Part shown: positions 8,193 through 17,643 of the stretch, piece by piece | Layout of the letters: each line of letters opens with the position of its first letter | How positions within the stretch are numbered: the first letter of the stretch is position 1 | From: BOG-908 sp964242115 | GTDB lineage: Bacteria; Pseudomonadota; Alphaproteobacteria; Acetobacterales; Acetobacteraceae | Reading direction: 5' to 3' | DNA: 64,000 nucleotides | NCBI GenBank assembly: GCA_964242115.1 | Contig: CAXSZX010000011.1 | Span: 62,001 to 126,000 of the forward strand | Made by a program: the position numbers and the translations under genes | Notes under the pieces: generated by a model | The model's database searches: none | What the model saw: only the letters and a program-made list of their open reading frames with translations | What the model was told of the DNA's origin: nothing

Positions 8193-9713
8193 TTAGAACT
8201 GTAAGTTTTCCAAATGTATAATCTGTGTGTTCCACGTAGTTCCACAGGTTTGCACAGCAGGGTATTGATAGTTGAAAACCTGCGTGCCGCTCGAGTTGAG
8301 TCCGATCAGAATGGTGACTGTGCGGTTTTGCGCAGTTGGATAGTCGAATAGAAAATTGCCAGGTGCCGAGGCGTCTTCGTAGGCGCTGCCGCAAACGCTG
8401 GCGTAGATGCTCTGGTTTTGGTTGTAGTTGAACGTCGCTTGTGCCGTCCGCGCTGTAGGAGCCAGGTTCAGGTCGTAGGCGCGCGGGGCGCTGTAGTTAC
8501 GCTGCCGGCCCGGCGGCTGTTGATAGATGCTAGCGTAGCCGTCATCGAACAGCATCAGTTCACCTTTGCTGTTGAGCGAGGTGGCATGCTGGCCGATGGG
8601 CGGAGGTGTGCCGGTGCCGTTGACCGCGCGGAGCGCAAACTTCCGCAGTGACGCAAACTGGTGCCAGTGCTTGGAATTGTCGCCCAAGATCCAGTGGATC
8701 TTCCGCTGGCTGCCATCCGCCGGCGGATCGTAATCCACCGCGATGACGAAGTTCTCCCGGCTGGAAACGATCAGGGTGTTGTCGGACGGGTTGTAGGTTG
8801 TCGCGTTGTTGTGGAACCAGTCGGTGCCCACGGGTGCCGTGAATTTGCTTGGATCGTCTCCCCCCGCGACCATTGCAGCGCTGATGATGGCACCGAGGTC
8901 CCACGTATTGAGCACGTTGCCGTTTGCGTCGATTTCGATGTCCACGGCTTCAGTCTCGGTCGTGGTGTTCACGTCCATGACGATGCCGGTTTTGCCAAGG
9001 TCGAAATTGTGATGATTGGTGGATGTGACGTTGTTGGTCTGCGCATAGTCAGCGAGTTTCTTGTACGTACCGTCCCATTGCACCACGTCGACGCCGGTCT
9101 TGCCGTCCGATTTATATATGGCGCCGTTGAACACGATCGAGGACAATACTCCCGCCTTGTCGGTCGCGACCCAGCGCACTTCGCCATCGGTGTCCATGAT
9201 GGTGGGTGAGTCGTTGCTGCAGTATTTCTTAAGCAGCATGTAATCGTAGCTGAGGTCTGCTGTGCTGGTGCGCGACTGGGTGAAGCTCTTCGGGTTGTTC
9301 AGCGCGTTGCACGGGTCGGTGTAGGTGCCCGTGGTGACCTGCACGTTCTGCTGCGTGGACGTTCCGTCCGAGAAGACGAAGTTGAGTGCCACAGAGTTGG
9401 CAACCCCGGCGTACAGTCCGAACACCGGAACGGTGAGGTGCGGTGAGCTACCGTCCCAATAGCCCCGGGCGATCATGTAGGCCGCCGAGTAGGTGGCTGA
9501 TAGCGGCCGCGTGAACGAACCCTGTTTCGGCGCGATGACGAACTGCACGCTGGTCAGTGTCGAGGCCCCCGTCATCCTGACGCCGAGCTTCTCAATGAAA
9601 ACGGACCGACCGGCCGTTTGGCTCGTGATGGTGATTTTATTTGCAGCCAAGGCAGGGACAGCTGATGCAAGCAACAGCGAAGTCAGCGCCGCTAGGCGTG
9701 AGGTGTAAGGCAT
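8193..9713 (-). CDS. Secreted aryl-sulfate sulfotransferase (ASST)-like protein, paralogue 1
   Basis: A 506-residue protein with a signal peptide ending near ALA-AN at residues 22-25. The body matches the ASST propeller family: TNHHNFD (H234/H235), GTDWFHNN (H301), IVSSREN (R319) and IGQHATS (H376) line up with the active-site His/Arg set described for the E. coli enzyme, where one His takes the sulfuryl group. Family members move sulfate between phenols in the periplasm; the physiological donor is unknown. The start at 9713 has GGAG nine bases upstream. About two thirds of residues match the upstream paralogue over the full length by eye. The 395 bp gap before it holds no PIE and probably its own promoter. 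Confidence 0.82.
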   Translation of the reverse strand: MPYTSRLAALTSLLLASAVPALAANKITITSQTAGRSVFIEKLGVRMTGASTLTSVQFVIAPKQGSFTRPLSATYSAAYMIARGYWDGSSPHLTVPVFGLYAGVANSVALNFVFSDGTSTQQNVQVTTGTYTDPCNALNNPKSFTQSRTSTADLSYDYMLLKKYCSNDSPTIMDTDGEVRWVATDKAGVLSSIVFNGAIYKSDGKTGVDVVQWDGTYKKLADYAQTNNVTSTNHHNFDLGKTGIVMDVNTTTETEAVDIEIDANGNVLNTWDLGAIISAAMVAGGDDPSKFTAPVGTDWFHNNATTYNPSDNTLIVSSRENFVIAVDYDPPADGSQRKIHWILGDNSKHWHQFASLRKFALRAVNGTGTPPPIGQHATSLNSKGELMLFDDGYASIYQQPPGRQRNYSAPRAYDLNLAPTARTAQATFNYNQNQSIYASVCGSAYEDASAPGNFLFDYPTAQNRTVTILIGLNSSGTQVFNYQYPAVQTCGTTWNTQIIHLENLQF

Positions 9714-10108
9714 GGGACGTTGCTCCACGGCTATATGCCTGGAGTTACAACTACGCAAACCAATCGGTTACCGCAAGTAGATTGTGTTGGCACTCGCATC
9801 TAATCGCTCAACTGTATGACGTCAGACCTCTACGGATGCTGGTAGGATGCCGATTCTATTTCAGAACCTTATATTTATAGATTGGTTTTTGCTTGCGAGT
9901 GTTCCCTGGCACTCGCCAAGGCGGTCCGAAGCATGCTTTGCAAGCAAATACCTATCGCGACCAAACTGCTCACATTTCGGCTAAAAACCAGTAACGGACC
10001 TTGCGCTAAGCGACTGCTCGAAATACTCGTTTCGGAGGATAGATGGATGGTTGCATAATTCGCCCATCCAAATAGGTAAGCGGCCTGGGACAGCCGGTGC
10101 AGACCCAA
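9714..10108. other. Gap between the two ASST-like genes
   Basis: No coding potential or PIE found. The stretch is AT-richer than its surroundings, especially 9855-9890 (ATATTTATAG). A perfect 7-bp hairpin GCGAGTG/CACTCGC with an 8-base loop lies at 9895-9916. It lacks a following T-run on either strand, so it does not look like a terminator. The promoter of paralogue 1 is probably here. Confidence 0.5.
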
Positions 10109-11611
10109 TCAGAATTGCAGGTGTTCGAGGTGAACAATCTGCGCGTTCCAGGCCGTCCCGCAAGACAGGACATTCGGGAAAGCAAAGTTAAACACCTTCA
10201 TACCCTGCGCGTTTACGCCCGCCAGAACCGTTGTCTTCCTCGCGTCCAGGCTTGGATAGTCGACGAGGAAATTACCCGGCGCTCCAACGTCCTCATATGC
10301 GCTGCCGCAGATATTGGCATACAGCCTTCTGGCTTGTGGATAAGAGAACACCTGCTCGTAGGTCCGGGCAGTCAAGTCCAGCTTGTAGGAGCGTGGCGTG
10401 CTATAGTTACGCTGCTGCCCCTGCGGCTTCTGATACACGCTTTTATAGCCATTGTCGAAAATCCGCAGATTTCCTTCATCGTCGAAAGACACGGCGTGTT
10501 GACCTATGGGGGGCGGCGTTCCGGTGTTGGCGACCGGACGCAGCGCGAATTTCCGCAATGACTGGAACTGATGCCAATGCTTGGTAGGGTCTCCGATGAT
10601 CCATTTAATCTTGTGGTCGTCGTAGCCGACCGCGATGACGAAGTTCTCTCGGCTGGATACGATAAGCGTGTTGTCGGCCGGATTGTAGAGTGTCGAGTTG
10701 TTGTGGAACCAGTCGGTTCCCACGGGCGCCAAGAACTGGGATGGGTCGTCGCCGCCGGCAGTCATCGCGGTGGAGATTATGGCGCCGAGGTCCCAGGTGT
10801 TGAGCACCTTTCCCGTCGCATCAATTTCGACGTCTACAGCTTCCGTCTCTGTTGTCGTGTCAACGTCCATCACGATGCCGTCTCGGCCGGGGTCGAAGTT
10901 GTGATGGTCGGTGTAGGTGACGCCTATGCTCTTGTAATCAGCGAGCTTGGCGTATGCACCGTCCCACTGGACGACGTTGACGCCGGATTTGGCGTCCGAT
11001 TTATAGAACATGCCGTTGAGCAACAGGCTCGCTTGCGCCGCCACGTTGTCTGTCGCGACCCAGCGCACCTCGCCGTCGGTGTCCATGATCGTGGGCGAAT
11101 CCTTGCTGCAGAACTTCTTCAACAGCATGAAGTCGAAGCTGAGCTCGGCGGTGCTGGTACGGCCTTGTGCCTTGGATATCGGCATGGTCAGGGCGTTGCA
11201 GGTATCCGTGTACGTGCCGGTCACGATGCTCGCCGTCGTGGACGCGGACGTGCCGTCGGAGAAGGTCAAGGCCAGGGCTACTGCGTTGGTAGCGCCGCTA
11301 TACAGGCCGAAAACCGGAATGTTGAGGGCGGCAGACTTGCCGTCCCAATAGCCGCGCGCGATCATGTAGCTGGCCGAATACGTGGCCGACAGCGGACGCG
11401 TGAACGAACCCTGCTTGGGCGTGATGGTGAACTGCACGCTTAAAAGTTTCGACGCCCCACTCGTGGTGACCGCGAGGTCTTCGATGAAGACGGAAGGTCC
11501 AGCCGTTTGGCTGGTGACAGTAACGGTGTTGGCGGCCAGAGCAGGACCGCAGAGCCCAAGCCAGCCCGGCGCCAACGCTGCAAGCGCGGCGGTGCGGCAG
11601 ATAGGTGGCAT
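10109..11611 (-). CDS. Secreted aryl-sulfate sulfotransferase (ASST)-like protein, paralogue 2
   Basis: A 500-residue paralogue in the same orientation. It has a signal peptide (MPPICRTAALAALAPGWLGL... ending GPALAAN) and the same active-site segments: TDHHNFD, GTDWFHNN, IVSSREN and IGQHAVS. Both paralogues end in IVHLEHLQF/IIHLENLQF and share the leader GGAGCAACGT(C/T)CCATG in front of the start codon, so the duplication included the ribosome-binding site. The two differ mainly in loops and signal peptides, which suggests an old duplication kept by selection. The substrate is not known. Confidence 0.82.
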   Translation of the reverse strand: MPPICRTAALAALAPGWLGLCGPALAANTVTVTSQTAGPSVFIEDLAVTTSGASKLLSVQFTITPKQGSFTRPLSATYSASYMIARGYWDGKSAALNIPVFGLYSGATNAVALALTFSDGTSASTTASIVTGTYTDTCNALTMPISKAQGRTSTAELSFDFMLLKKFCSKDSPTIMDTDGEVRWVATDNVAAQASLLLNGMFYKSDAKSGVNVVQWDGAYAKLADYKSIGVTYTDHHNFDPGRDGIVMDVDTTTETEAVDVEIDATGKVLNTWDLGAIISTAMTAGGDDPSQFLAPVGTDWFHNNSTLYNPADNTLIVSSRENFVIAVGYDDHKIKWIIGDPTKHWHQFQSLRKFALRPVANTGTPPPIGQHAVSFDDEGNLRIFDNGYKSVYQKPQGQQRNYSTPRSYKLDLTARTYEQVFSYPQARRLYANICGSAYEDVGAPGNFLVDYPSLDARKTTVLAGVNAQGMKVFNFAFPNVLSCGTAWNAQIVHLEHLQF

Positions 11612-11839
11612 GGAACGTTGCTCCGCGGTTTATGACCTTGGAGCGACACCTACGTTAAGGCTGTCGAAGGCTGCAAGTATTTTGTCGCCACTGCTGCCCG
11701 AGCGAGGCTTCTACGACGAACCCTGCCACTGGAAAGGCGGCCGTTTTTCTAGTCTGACGCGAACCGGTCCTTACCGTTACACCACTCACAAGCAAGATGG
11801 TCTCGGAAACGGTCGGACGCTACCGTCCTCGCGACGAAG

Positions 11840-11962
11840 CCAGCGGTGTTTTTGAAAAAACAACCAAAAAACTTTAATCACGTGAGTATACGCGGGAAAG
11901 ATCCGCGACAGCCGAGACAACAAATTTTCGCTTTTTTTCCCGAAAAAGAAGGCCTTCCTTGC
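11840..11962 (-). repeat. PIE copy 8 (reverse)
   Basis: Left hairpin GTGTTTTTGAAAAAACAAC, AAAAAACTTTAATC, centre with only the right motif CCGCGACAGCC, right hairpin CTTTTTTTCCCGAAAAAGAAGG then CCTTCC. It lies between divergent genes, 58 bp before the helicase start. Confidence 0.88.
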
Positions 11963-12020
11963 CCAGGGTTCCGGCACGCTCTCTTCTCCACTATATGCTC
12001 GCCCTCACCCCCACCGCCGG

Positions 12021-14201
12021 ATGCAAGTGACCGACTACCTCACCAAGCTGAACGACGAGCAGCGCCAGGCCGTAGAGACCATCGACGGCCCGCTGCTGGT
12101 TCTGGCCGGCGCCGGCACCGGCAAGACCCGCGTGCTGACCACCCGCTTCGCCCACATCCTGCTCACCGGCCGCGCCGGCCCCGGCCAGGTGCTCGCCGTC
12201 ACCTTCACCAACAAGGCCGCCCGCGAGATGCGCGAGCGTGTCGGCACCCTGCTCGGCCGCCCGGTGGAGGGCCTGTTCCTCGGCACCTTCCACGCGCTGT
12301 GCGCCCGCCTGCTACGCCGCCACGCCGAGCACGTCGGGCTGACCTCCAGCTTCTCCATCCTCGACACCGACGACCAGGTCCGCCTGCTCAAGCAGGTGAT
12401 GGAGTCCCTCAAGATAGACGCCAAGCGCTGGACGCCGCAGGCGGTGATGAGCGTGCTGCAGCGGTGGAAGGACCGCGGCCAGTCGCCGGACCGCGTGCCG
12501 GCCAGCGAGGAAGGCGAGTTCGCCTACGGCCGCATGCGCGACGTCTACACGCAATACCAGCAGCGCCTGCGCGCGCTCAACGCGGCGGATTTCGGCGACC
12601 TGCTGCTGCACACGACGGACATCCTGCGCAGCCAGCCGGACGTGCTGGCGCAGTATCACCGCATCTTCCGCTATATCCTGGTTGACGAATACCAGGACAC
12701 CAACGTGGTGCAGTACATGTGGCTGCGGCTGCTCGCACAGTCGCACAAGAACATCTGCTGCGTGGGCGACGACGACCAGTCGATCTATTCCTGGCGCGGC
12801 GCCGAGGTGGAAAACATCCTGCGCTTCGAACACGACTTCCCCGGTGCGAAGATCGTGCGCCTGGAACGCAACTACCGCAGCACGGCGCCCATCCTCGCCG
12901 CCGCCGCAGCACTGATCGCCAACAACGAAGGCCGGCTCGGCAAGACTTTGCGGTCCGGGCTGGCGGACGCCGCCGGCGAGAAGGTGAGCGTGGTCAGCCT
13001 GTGGGATTCCGACGAGGAAGCCCGTATGGTCGGCGACCGCGTAGGCACGTGGCACCGCGACGGGGCCAAACTCGCCGACATGGCCATCCTGGTGCGCGCC
13101 GGCTTCCAGACCCGCGCCTTCGAGGAGCGGATGATCGCGCTGGCCATCCCGTATCGCGTGGTCGGCGGATTGCGGTTCTACGAACGCGCCGAGATACGCG
13201 ACGCCATCGCCTACATGCGCGTCCTGCGCCAGCCGAGCGACGACCTGGCGTTCGAGCGCATCGTCAACCTGCCGCGCCGCGGCGTGGGAGAAGTGGCGTT
13301 GCGCGCCATGCACCAGGCCGCACGCGGGCAGACCATCGCGCTGTCCATCGCCGCCGTGCAACTCGCACAGTCCGGCGCGCTGAAAGGCCGCCCGCGCGAG
13401 GCCATGCGCGAGCTCGGCGCCGGTTTCGACCGCTGGCGCCGCATGCTGGAAACCGACGGACACGTCGTCACCATCGCCACCATGCTCGACGAGAGTGGCT
13501 ACACAGAGATGTGGCGCCAGGACAAATCCATCGAGGCGCCCGGGCGCCTGGAAAACCTGAAAGAACTCGTCCGCGCGATGGCGGATTTCGAGAATCTTTC
13601 AGGCTTTCTCGACCATGTTTCCCTGGTGATGGAAAACGAGGAACAGGCCGAAGCCGACCGCATCAGCCTGATGACGCTGCACGCGGCGAAGGGACTGGAG
13701 TTCGACAACGTGTTCCTGCCCGGCTGGGAGGAAGGCATGTTCCCCAGCCAGCGCACGATGGACGAGAGCGGCAACAAGGGCCTTGAGGAGGAACGCCGCC
13801 TGGCCTACGTGGGCCTCACCCGCGCCCGCAAGCGCGCCGTGGTCAGCTACGCCGCCAACCGCCGCATCTACGCCAACTGGCAGAGCTCCATCCCTAGCCG
13901 CTTCATCGAGGAGCTGCCGGACGCACACATCGAACACGCGGGCTCGGCCGCACTCGCCCGCAGCGCGGCACTCGCAGCGCCCAGCGTGTTCAACAACGGC
14001 CCCCTGCTCGCGCGGCGTACGGAAGCCTGGGAACAGACCGGCCGCCCGGCGCGCACGGAAAAGATCATGGTGGGACAACGGGTTTTCCACGAGAAGTTCG
14101 GCTACGGTGAGGTGACGGCGAGCGAGGACGACAAGCTCGACATCGTCTTCGAGCATGCTGGGCAGAAACGGGTGATGGATCGGTTCGTGGAGAAGGCATG
14201 A
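12021..14201 (+). CDS. uvrD: UvrD/PcrA-type superfamily 1 DNA helicase
   Basis: A 726-residue 3'-5' DNA helicase. Motifs run in order: Walker A GAGTGKTR (residues 30-37), TFTNKAAREMRERV (Ia), GTFHALCARLLRRH, ILVDEYQDTN (II), VGDDDQSIYSWRGAE (III), LERNYRST (IV), LMTLHAAKGLEFDNVFLPGW (V) and LAYVGLTRARKRA (VI). The C-terminus RVFHEKFGYGEVTASEDDKLDIVFEHAG is the Tudor-like domain that contacts RNA polymerase in UvrD/PcrA. Roles are nucleotide-excision and mismatch repair and clearing of stalled polymerase. It is followed by PIE copy 9. Confidence 0.95.
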   Translation: MQVTDYLTKLNDEQRQAVETIDGPLLVLAGAGTGKTRVLTTRFAHILLTGRAGPGQVLAVTFTNKAAREMRERVGTLLGRPVEGLFLGTFHALCARLLRRHAEHVGLTSSFSILDTDDQVRLLKQVMESLKIDAKRWTPQAVMSVLQRWKDRGQSPDRVPASEEGEFAYGRMRDVYTQYQQRLRALNAADFGDLLLHTTDILRSQPDVLAQYHRIFRYILVDEYQDTNVVQYMWLRLLAQSHKNICCVGDDDQSIYSWRGAEVENILRFEHDFPGAKIVRLERNYRSTAPILAAAAALIANNEGRLGKTLRSGLADAAGEKVSVVSLWDSDEEARMVGDRVGTWHRDGAKLADMAILVRAGFQTRAFEERMIALAIPYRVVGGLRFYERAEIRDAIAYMRVLRQPSDDLAFERIVNLPRRGVGEVALRAMHQAARGQTIALSIAAVQLAQSGALKGRPREAMRELGAGFDRWRRMLETDGHVVTIATMLDESGYTEMWRQDKSIEAPGRLENLKELVRAMADFENLSGFLDHVSLVMENEEQAEADRISLMTLHAAKGLEFDNVFLPGWEEGMFPSQRTMDESGNKGLEEERRLAYVGLTRARKRAVVSYAANRRIYANWQSSIPSRFIEELPDAHIEHAGSAALARSAALAAPSVFNNGPLLARRTEAWEQTGRPARTEKIMVGQRVFHEKFGYGEVTASEDDKLDIVFEHAGQKRVMDRFVEKA

Positions 14202-14232
14202 CGCTGGTTGTCGCAAGCTGCGGCCGGGGTCG

Positions 14233-14370
14233 CAAAGCAAGCAGTTCTTTTTTGAAAAAAAGAACCAAAAAACTTTTGTCGCCTGGGTACCCGTTTGTGG
14301 GAAGGTCCGCGACAGCATTGATAAAAGTCTTTTTGCTTCTTTTTCTTCAGAAAAAGAAGGCCTTGCTTTC
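14233..14370 (-). repeat. PIE copy 9 (reverse)
   Basis: Between uvrD and prmA. Left AAGCAAGCAG and hairpin TTCTTTTTTGAAAAAAAGAA; centre CCTGGGTACCCGTTTG...GTCCGCGACAGC; right hairpin CTTCTTTTTCTTCAGAAAAAGAAGG. Its right end CCTTGCTTTC is directly joined to the TTG start codon of prmA. Confidence 0.94.
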
Positions 14371-15243
14371 TTGAAACGCCACGCCACCCCGCTCGAGACC
14401 GTCTACGTCATCGTCCCCGAAGACGCCCTCGAAGCCTACGAAGGCGCGCTCTCGCTCGCCTGCTCCACGATCGGTTTCTTCCTTGAAGACGAAAACGCAA
14501 GAACCTGGCGCGTCGAAGGCGTCAAACCCATCGCCGGCGACGAGGCCACGCTGCGGCAAGGCCTCGCCGTGGCGCAGGTCGTCACCGGCTACGACGCTTC
14601 CCTGCAGCGCGCGCCCACCGAGGCGGACGGCTGGCTCGCCCGTGTCTACGAAGCGTTTCCCGAACAGCGTATCGGCCGCCGCTTCAGCATCCGCGGCACG
14701 CATCTGGCCACCGCGCGCAGCTTCGGCCGCCACACGCTGGTGGTGGACGCGGGCCTGGCGTTCGGCTCCGGCGAGCACGGCAGCACGCGCGGCTGCTTGC
14801 GCGCGCTGGAGATGGTGGCGCACCGGCGGCCGGCGCGCATCATCGACATGGGCACCGGCTCCGGCATCCTGGCGATGGCGGCGGCGAGCTTGCTGCACAG
14901 GCGGGTGCTGGCGGTGGACAACGACCCGTGGTCTGTCCGCGTCACCGGCCAGAACGCGACGCAGAACCGCCTGCGCCCGCGCATACGGCTCAGGCTCGGC
15001 CACGGCTGGCAGGGGTTGCGCGGCCGGAAATTCGACCTGGTGCTGGCCAACATCCTGGCCCGCCCGCTCTGCCTGATGGCGCGCGACCTCGCCGGCCACC
15101 TCGCCCCCGGCGGCACGGTGATCCTGGCCGGCCTGCTCACCGGGCAGGTGCCCATGGTGCTGGCCGCGCATCGCAGGCAGGGTCTGCACCTCGAACGCGT
15201 CCTGCGGGAAGGAAACTGGGCAACCATGGTGCTGCGCGCATGA
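14371..15243 (+). CDS. prmA: Ribosomal protein L11 methyltransferase PrmA
   Basis: A 290-residue protein of the PrmA family. DAGLAFGSGEHGSTRGCLRA is the family signature (GxAFGTGxHxTT variant), followed by the SAM-binding IIDMGTGSGILAMAAA near residues 158-172, LAVDNDPWSV, and LVLANILARPL, the NILA motif of PrmA. It methylates Lys side chains and the N-terminus of ribosomal protein L11. The only sensible start is a TTG at 14371 at the exact end of PIE copy 9, with no Shine-Dalgarno outside the repeat. It overlaps the next gene by ATGA. Family members usually have HTT where this has HGST. Confidence 0.92.
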   Translation: MKRHATPLETVYVIVPEDALEAYEGALSLACSTIGFFLEDENARTWRVEGVKPIAGDEATLRQGLAVAQVVTGYDASLQRAPTEADGWLARVYEAFPEQRIGRRFSIRGTHLATARSFGRHTLVVDAGLAFGSGEHGSTRGCLRALEMVAHRRPARIIDMGTGSGILAMAAASLLHRRVLAVDNDPWSVRVTGQNATQNRLRPRIRLRLGHGWQGLRGRKFDLVLANILARPLCLMARDLAGHLAPGGTVILAGLLTGQVPMVLAAHRRQGLHLERVLREGNWATMVLRA

Positions 15244-17045
15244 ACGCTTCCGAACGCCCCGCTGAAAGCGCCGCGTCTGAAAGACTGGCCGCGGTGCGCG
15301 CCGAGATGGCCCGCCAGGACCTCGCCGCCTTTCTGGTCCCGCGCGCGGACGAGCACCTCGGCGAGTACGTCCCCGCCTCGGCCGAGCGGCTGGCCTGGCT
15401 CACCGGCTTCACCGGCAGCGCCGGCCTGGCCTGCGTGTTCCCCGACCGCGCCGCGGTGTGGAGCGACGGCCGCTACGTTCTGCAACTCGCCACCCAGACG
15501 GACGCGGCGCTGTGGGACCGCCTGCACCTGACCGAGCAGCCGCCGCCGGCATACGTCGCGTCCCACACCGCGCCGGGCGCCCGCATCGGCTACGACCCCT
15601 GGCTGATGAGCGAGGACCAGCTCGCCCGCTTCCGCGAGGCCGGGCTGACGCTGGCGCCGGTCACCACCAACCCGGTCGACGCCGCCTGGGCGGATCGGCC
15701 CGCCGCACCGCTGGCCGCCGCCGTGCCGCACGACGAGGCCTATGCCGGCGAGACCGCGGAGGCCAAGCGCACCCGCGTCGCCGCCCGCCTGCGCCAGGAC
15801 CGGCAGGACGCTGCGGTCATCAGCGACCCAGCCTCGATTGCCTGGCTGCTGAACCTGCGCGGCGAGGACGTGGCCTTCGTGCCCGTCGCCCTCGGCTTCG
15901 CGGTGCTGCACGCAGACGGCGGCGTCGAGCTGTTCATGCACCCGCAGAAGCTGACGCAGGCGCTGCGCGACCGGCTCGGCAACGCGGTGGCCTGTTCGCC
16001 GCGCGAGGCGTTGGCGGGGGCACTCGCCGCGCTGTCCGGCAAGCGGGTGAGGGTGGACACGGTAGGCGCGCCGGCCTGGCTGGCCGAGACGCTGCGCGCC
16101 GGCGGTGCCACGGTGGTTCCGGGCCAGGACCCCTGCTTGGTGCCGAAAGCCCGCAAGAACGAGACCGAGCAGCAAGGCGCCCGCGCAGCCCAGGCGCGTG
16201 ACGCGGTGGCGGTGTGTCGCTTCCTGCACTGGCTGCGGGACGCCGCCGGCCACGAAACCGAGTCCTCGGCCGCCGCCCAACTGCTGCGCTACCGCGCGGA
16301 GGGCGCGCTGTTCCGCGGCGAGAGCTTCCCAGCGATCTCGGCGGCCGGCGAGCACGGCGCCATCATGCACTACCGCGTGAGTCTGGAGACCGACCGCGCC
16401 ATCCTGCCCAACGAGCTGTTCCTGATCGACAGCGGCGGGCAGTACCTCGACGGCACCACCGACGTGACCCGCACCATCTGGACCGGCCCCAGCCTGCCGA
16501 CCGTCACGCTGCGCGACCGCTACACGCGCGTGCTGAAGGGCCACATTGCCATCGCCACGCTGGTGTTCCCCGAAGGTGTGGCCGGCGTGCGGCTGGACGC
16601 CTTTGCACGCGCGGCGCTGTGGCAGGCCGGGCTCGATTTCGACCACGGCACCGGCCACGGCGTCGGCAGCTTCCTCTCCGTCCACGAGGGCCCCGCTTCG
16701 ATCTCGCCCTATTTGCGGCCAGCGCCGCTGGAGGAGGGGATGATCATGTCCAACGAGCCCGGCTTCTACCTGCCCGGCGAGTACGGCATCAGGCTGGAAA
16801 ACCTCGTGCTGGTGCAGCGCGCGCCCTGGCTTTCCGACCCGGCCACCGGCGGCAAGGCGTTCCTCAGCTTCGAGACGCTGACCTGGGCGCCATTCGACCG
16901 CGTGCTGATCGAGCTGGAGCTACTCACGGACGCGGAACGGCGCTGGCTAGACGACTACCACGCAAGCGTGCTGGCGCAGGTGGGCCCGCACGTGCCCACC
17001 GAGGTGCACGACTGGCTGGTGCAGGCTTGCGCGAAGCTGCCATGA
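15240..17045 (+). CDS. Xaa-Pro aminopeptidase family metallopeptidase (M24B)
   Basis: A 601-residue three-domain M24B aminopeptidase of the long (about 600 aa) alphaproteobacterial and eukaryotic type. Two creatinase-like N-terminal domains (start, AAFLVPRADEHLGEYVPA; second, SDPASIAWLLNLRGEDV) precede the catalytic pita-bread domain. Metal ligands are visible as FLIDSGGQY, GTTDVTRTIW, DHGTGHGVGSFLSVHEGP, MSNEPGFY and GIRLENLV (about 395-560). It removes an N-terminal residue preceding proline. It begins at the ATG overlapping the prmA stop and ends overlapping the thioesterase start, so the three genes form a translationally coupled unit. Confidence 0.94.
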   Translation: MNASERPAESAASERLAAVRAEMARQDLAAFLVPRADEHLGEYVPASAERLAWLTGFTGSAGLACVFPDRAAVWSDGRYVLQLATQTDAALWDRLHLTEQPPPAYVASHTAPGARIGYDPWLMSEDQLARFREAGLTLAPVTTNPVDAAWADRPAAPLAAAVPHDEAYAGETAEAKRTRVAARLRQDRQDAAVISDPASIAWLLNLRGEDVAFVPVALGFAVLHADGGVELFMHPQKLTQALRDRLGNAVACSPREALAGALAALSGKRVRVDTVGAPAWLAETLRAGGATVVPGQDPCLVPKARKNETEQQGARAAQARDAVAVCRFLHWLRDAAGHETESSAAAQLLRYRAEGALFRGESFPAISAAGEHGAIMHYRVSLETDRAILPNELFLIDSGGQYLDGTTDVTRTIWTGPSLPTVTLRDRYTRVLKGHIAIATLVFPEGVAGVRLDAFARAALWQAGLDFDHGTGHGVGSFLSVHEGPASISPYLRPAPLEEGMIMSNEPGFYLPGEYGIRLENLVLVQRAPWLSDPATGGKAFLSFETLTWAPFDRVLIELELLTDAERRWLDDYHASVLAQVGPHVPTEVHDWLVQACAKLP

Positions 17046-17482
17046 CGATCTGCGCGAGCGGGTCGCCAGACCTCGCCAGACGGGAGAGCTACCGCTACTT
17101 GTATCAGGACAAGTTGCGCTTCTCCGACACCGACATGATCGGCCACGTCAACAACGTGGCGTTCGCGGCACTGATGGAGAGCGGGCGCACCAACTTCACC
17201 CGCAGCGGCGTCATCGAGAACCTGCCGGGCGACGTGCAGGTGGTGATGCGCCGGATCGAGCTCGACTACATTGCCGAGCTGCACTGGCCGGCGGAGATCG
17301 ACATCGGCTGCCGCCTGCTGCGCCTGGGGTCGAGCTCGTTTGCCATCGGCAGCGGCATTTTCTATGGCGACACATGTGTTGCGAGTGCGGTGACGACGCT
17401 CGTCATGATCGACAGGAACACGCGCAAGGCAACGCCCATTCCGAGTGTCGTCCGCGTTGGGATGCAGCGGCATGTTTTCTGA
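17042..17482 (+). CDS. Acyl-CoA thioesterase, hotdog fold (4HBT-like)
   Basis: A 146-residue hotdog protein. RFSDTDMIGHVNNVAFAALMESGRT is the FxDTDxxGHVNNxxY pattern of 4-hydroxybenzoyl-CoA-type thioesterases, with the active-site Asp. VMRRIELDYIAELHWPAEIDI is the second conserved strand. It hydrolyses an acyl-CoA; the chain is unknown. It starts ATG at 17042 overlapping the peptidase stop by ATGA. PIE copy 10 follows 12 bp after its stop. Confidence 0.88.
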   Translation: MTICASGSPDLARRESYRYLYQDKLRFSDTDMIGHVNNVAFAALMESGRTNFTRSGVIENLPGDVQVVMRRIELDYIAELHWPAEIDIGCRLLRLGSSSFAIGSGIFYGDTCVASAVTTLVMIDRNTRKATPIPSVVRVGMQRHVF

Positions 17483-17494
17483 TAGTGGCGGCAG

Positions 17495-17643
17495 ATAAGG
17501 AAGCGCGTTGTTTTTCGAGAAATAGAACCGAAAAGCTTCTGTCCCGGATGGCGCGGACACCTGCAACGACACGCATCCCCAGCGCGCACCTACGAGTGAC
17601 AAAAGTTTCTGGTTCTTCTTTCAACAAGAACTGCTTGCTTTCT
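17495..17643 (+). repeat. PIE copy 10 (forward), diverged
   Basis: Left hairpin TTGTTTTTCGAGAAATAGAAC is partly broken, followed by CGAAAAGCTTCTGTC. The long centre contains CACCTGCAACGACACGC and CGCGCACCTACGAG, close to copies 3 and 12. The right arm is ACAAAAGTTTCTGGTTC and CTTCTTTCAACAAGAAC. It ends at the ATG of the acyltransferase. Confidence 0.85.

Noticed and set aside
9895..9916. Hairpin GCGAGTG/CACTCGC as terminator of ASST paralogue 2
   Set aside because: The stem is good but no T-run follows on the transcribed strand.
14646..16685. Minus-strand open frame opposite prmA and the aminopeptidase
   Set aside because: Antisense to two well-supported, coupled genes; no recognisable motif.
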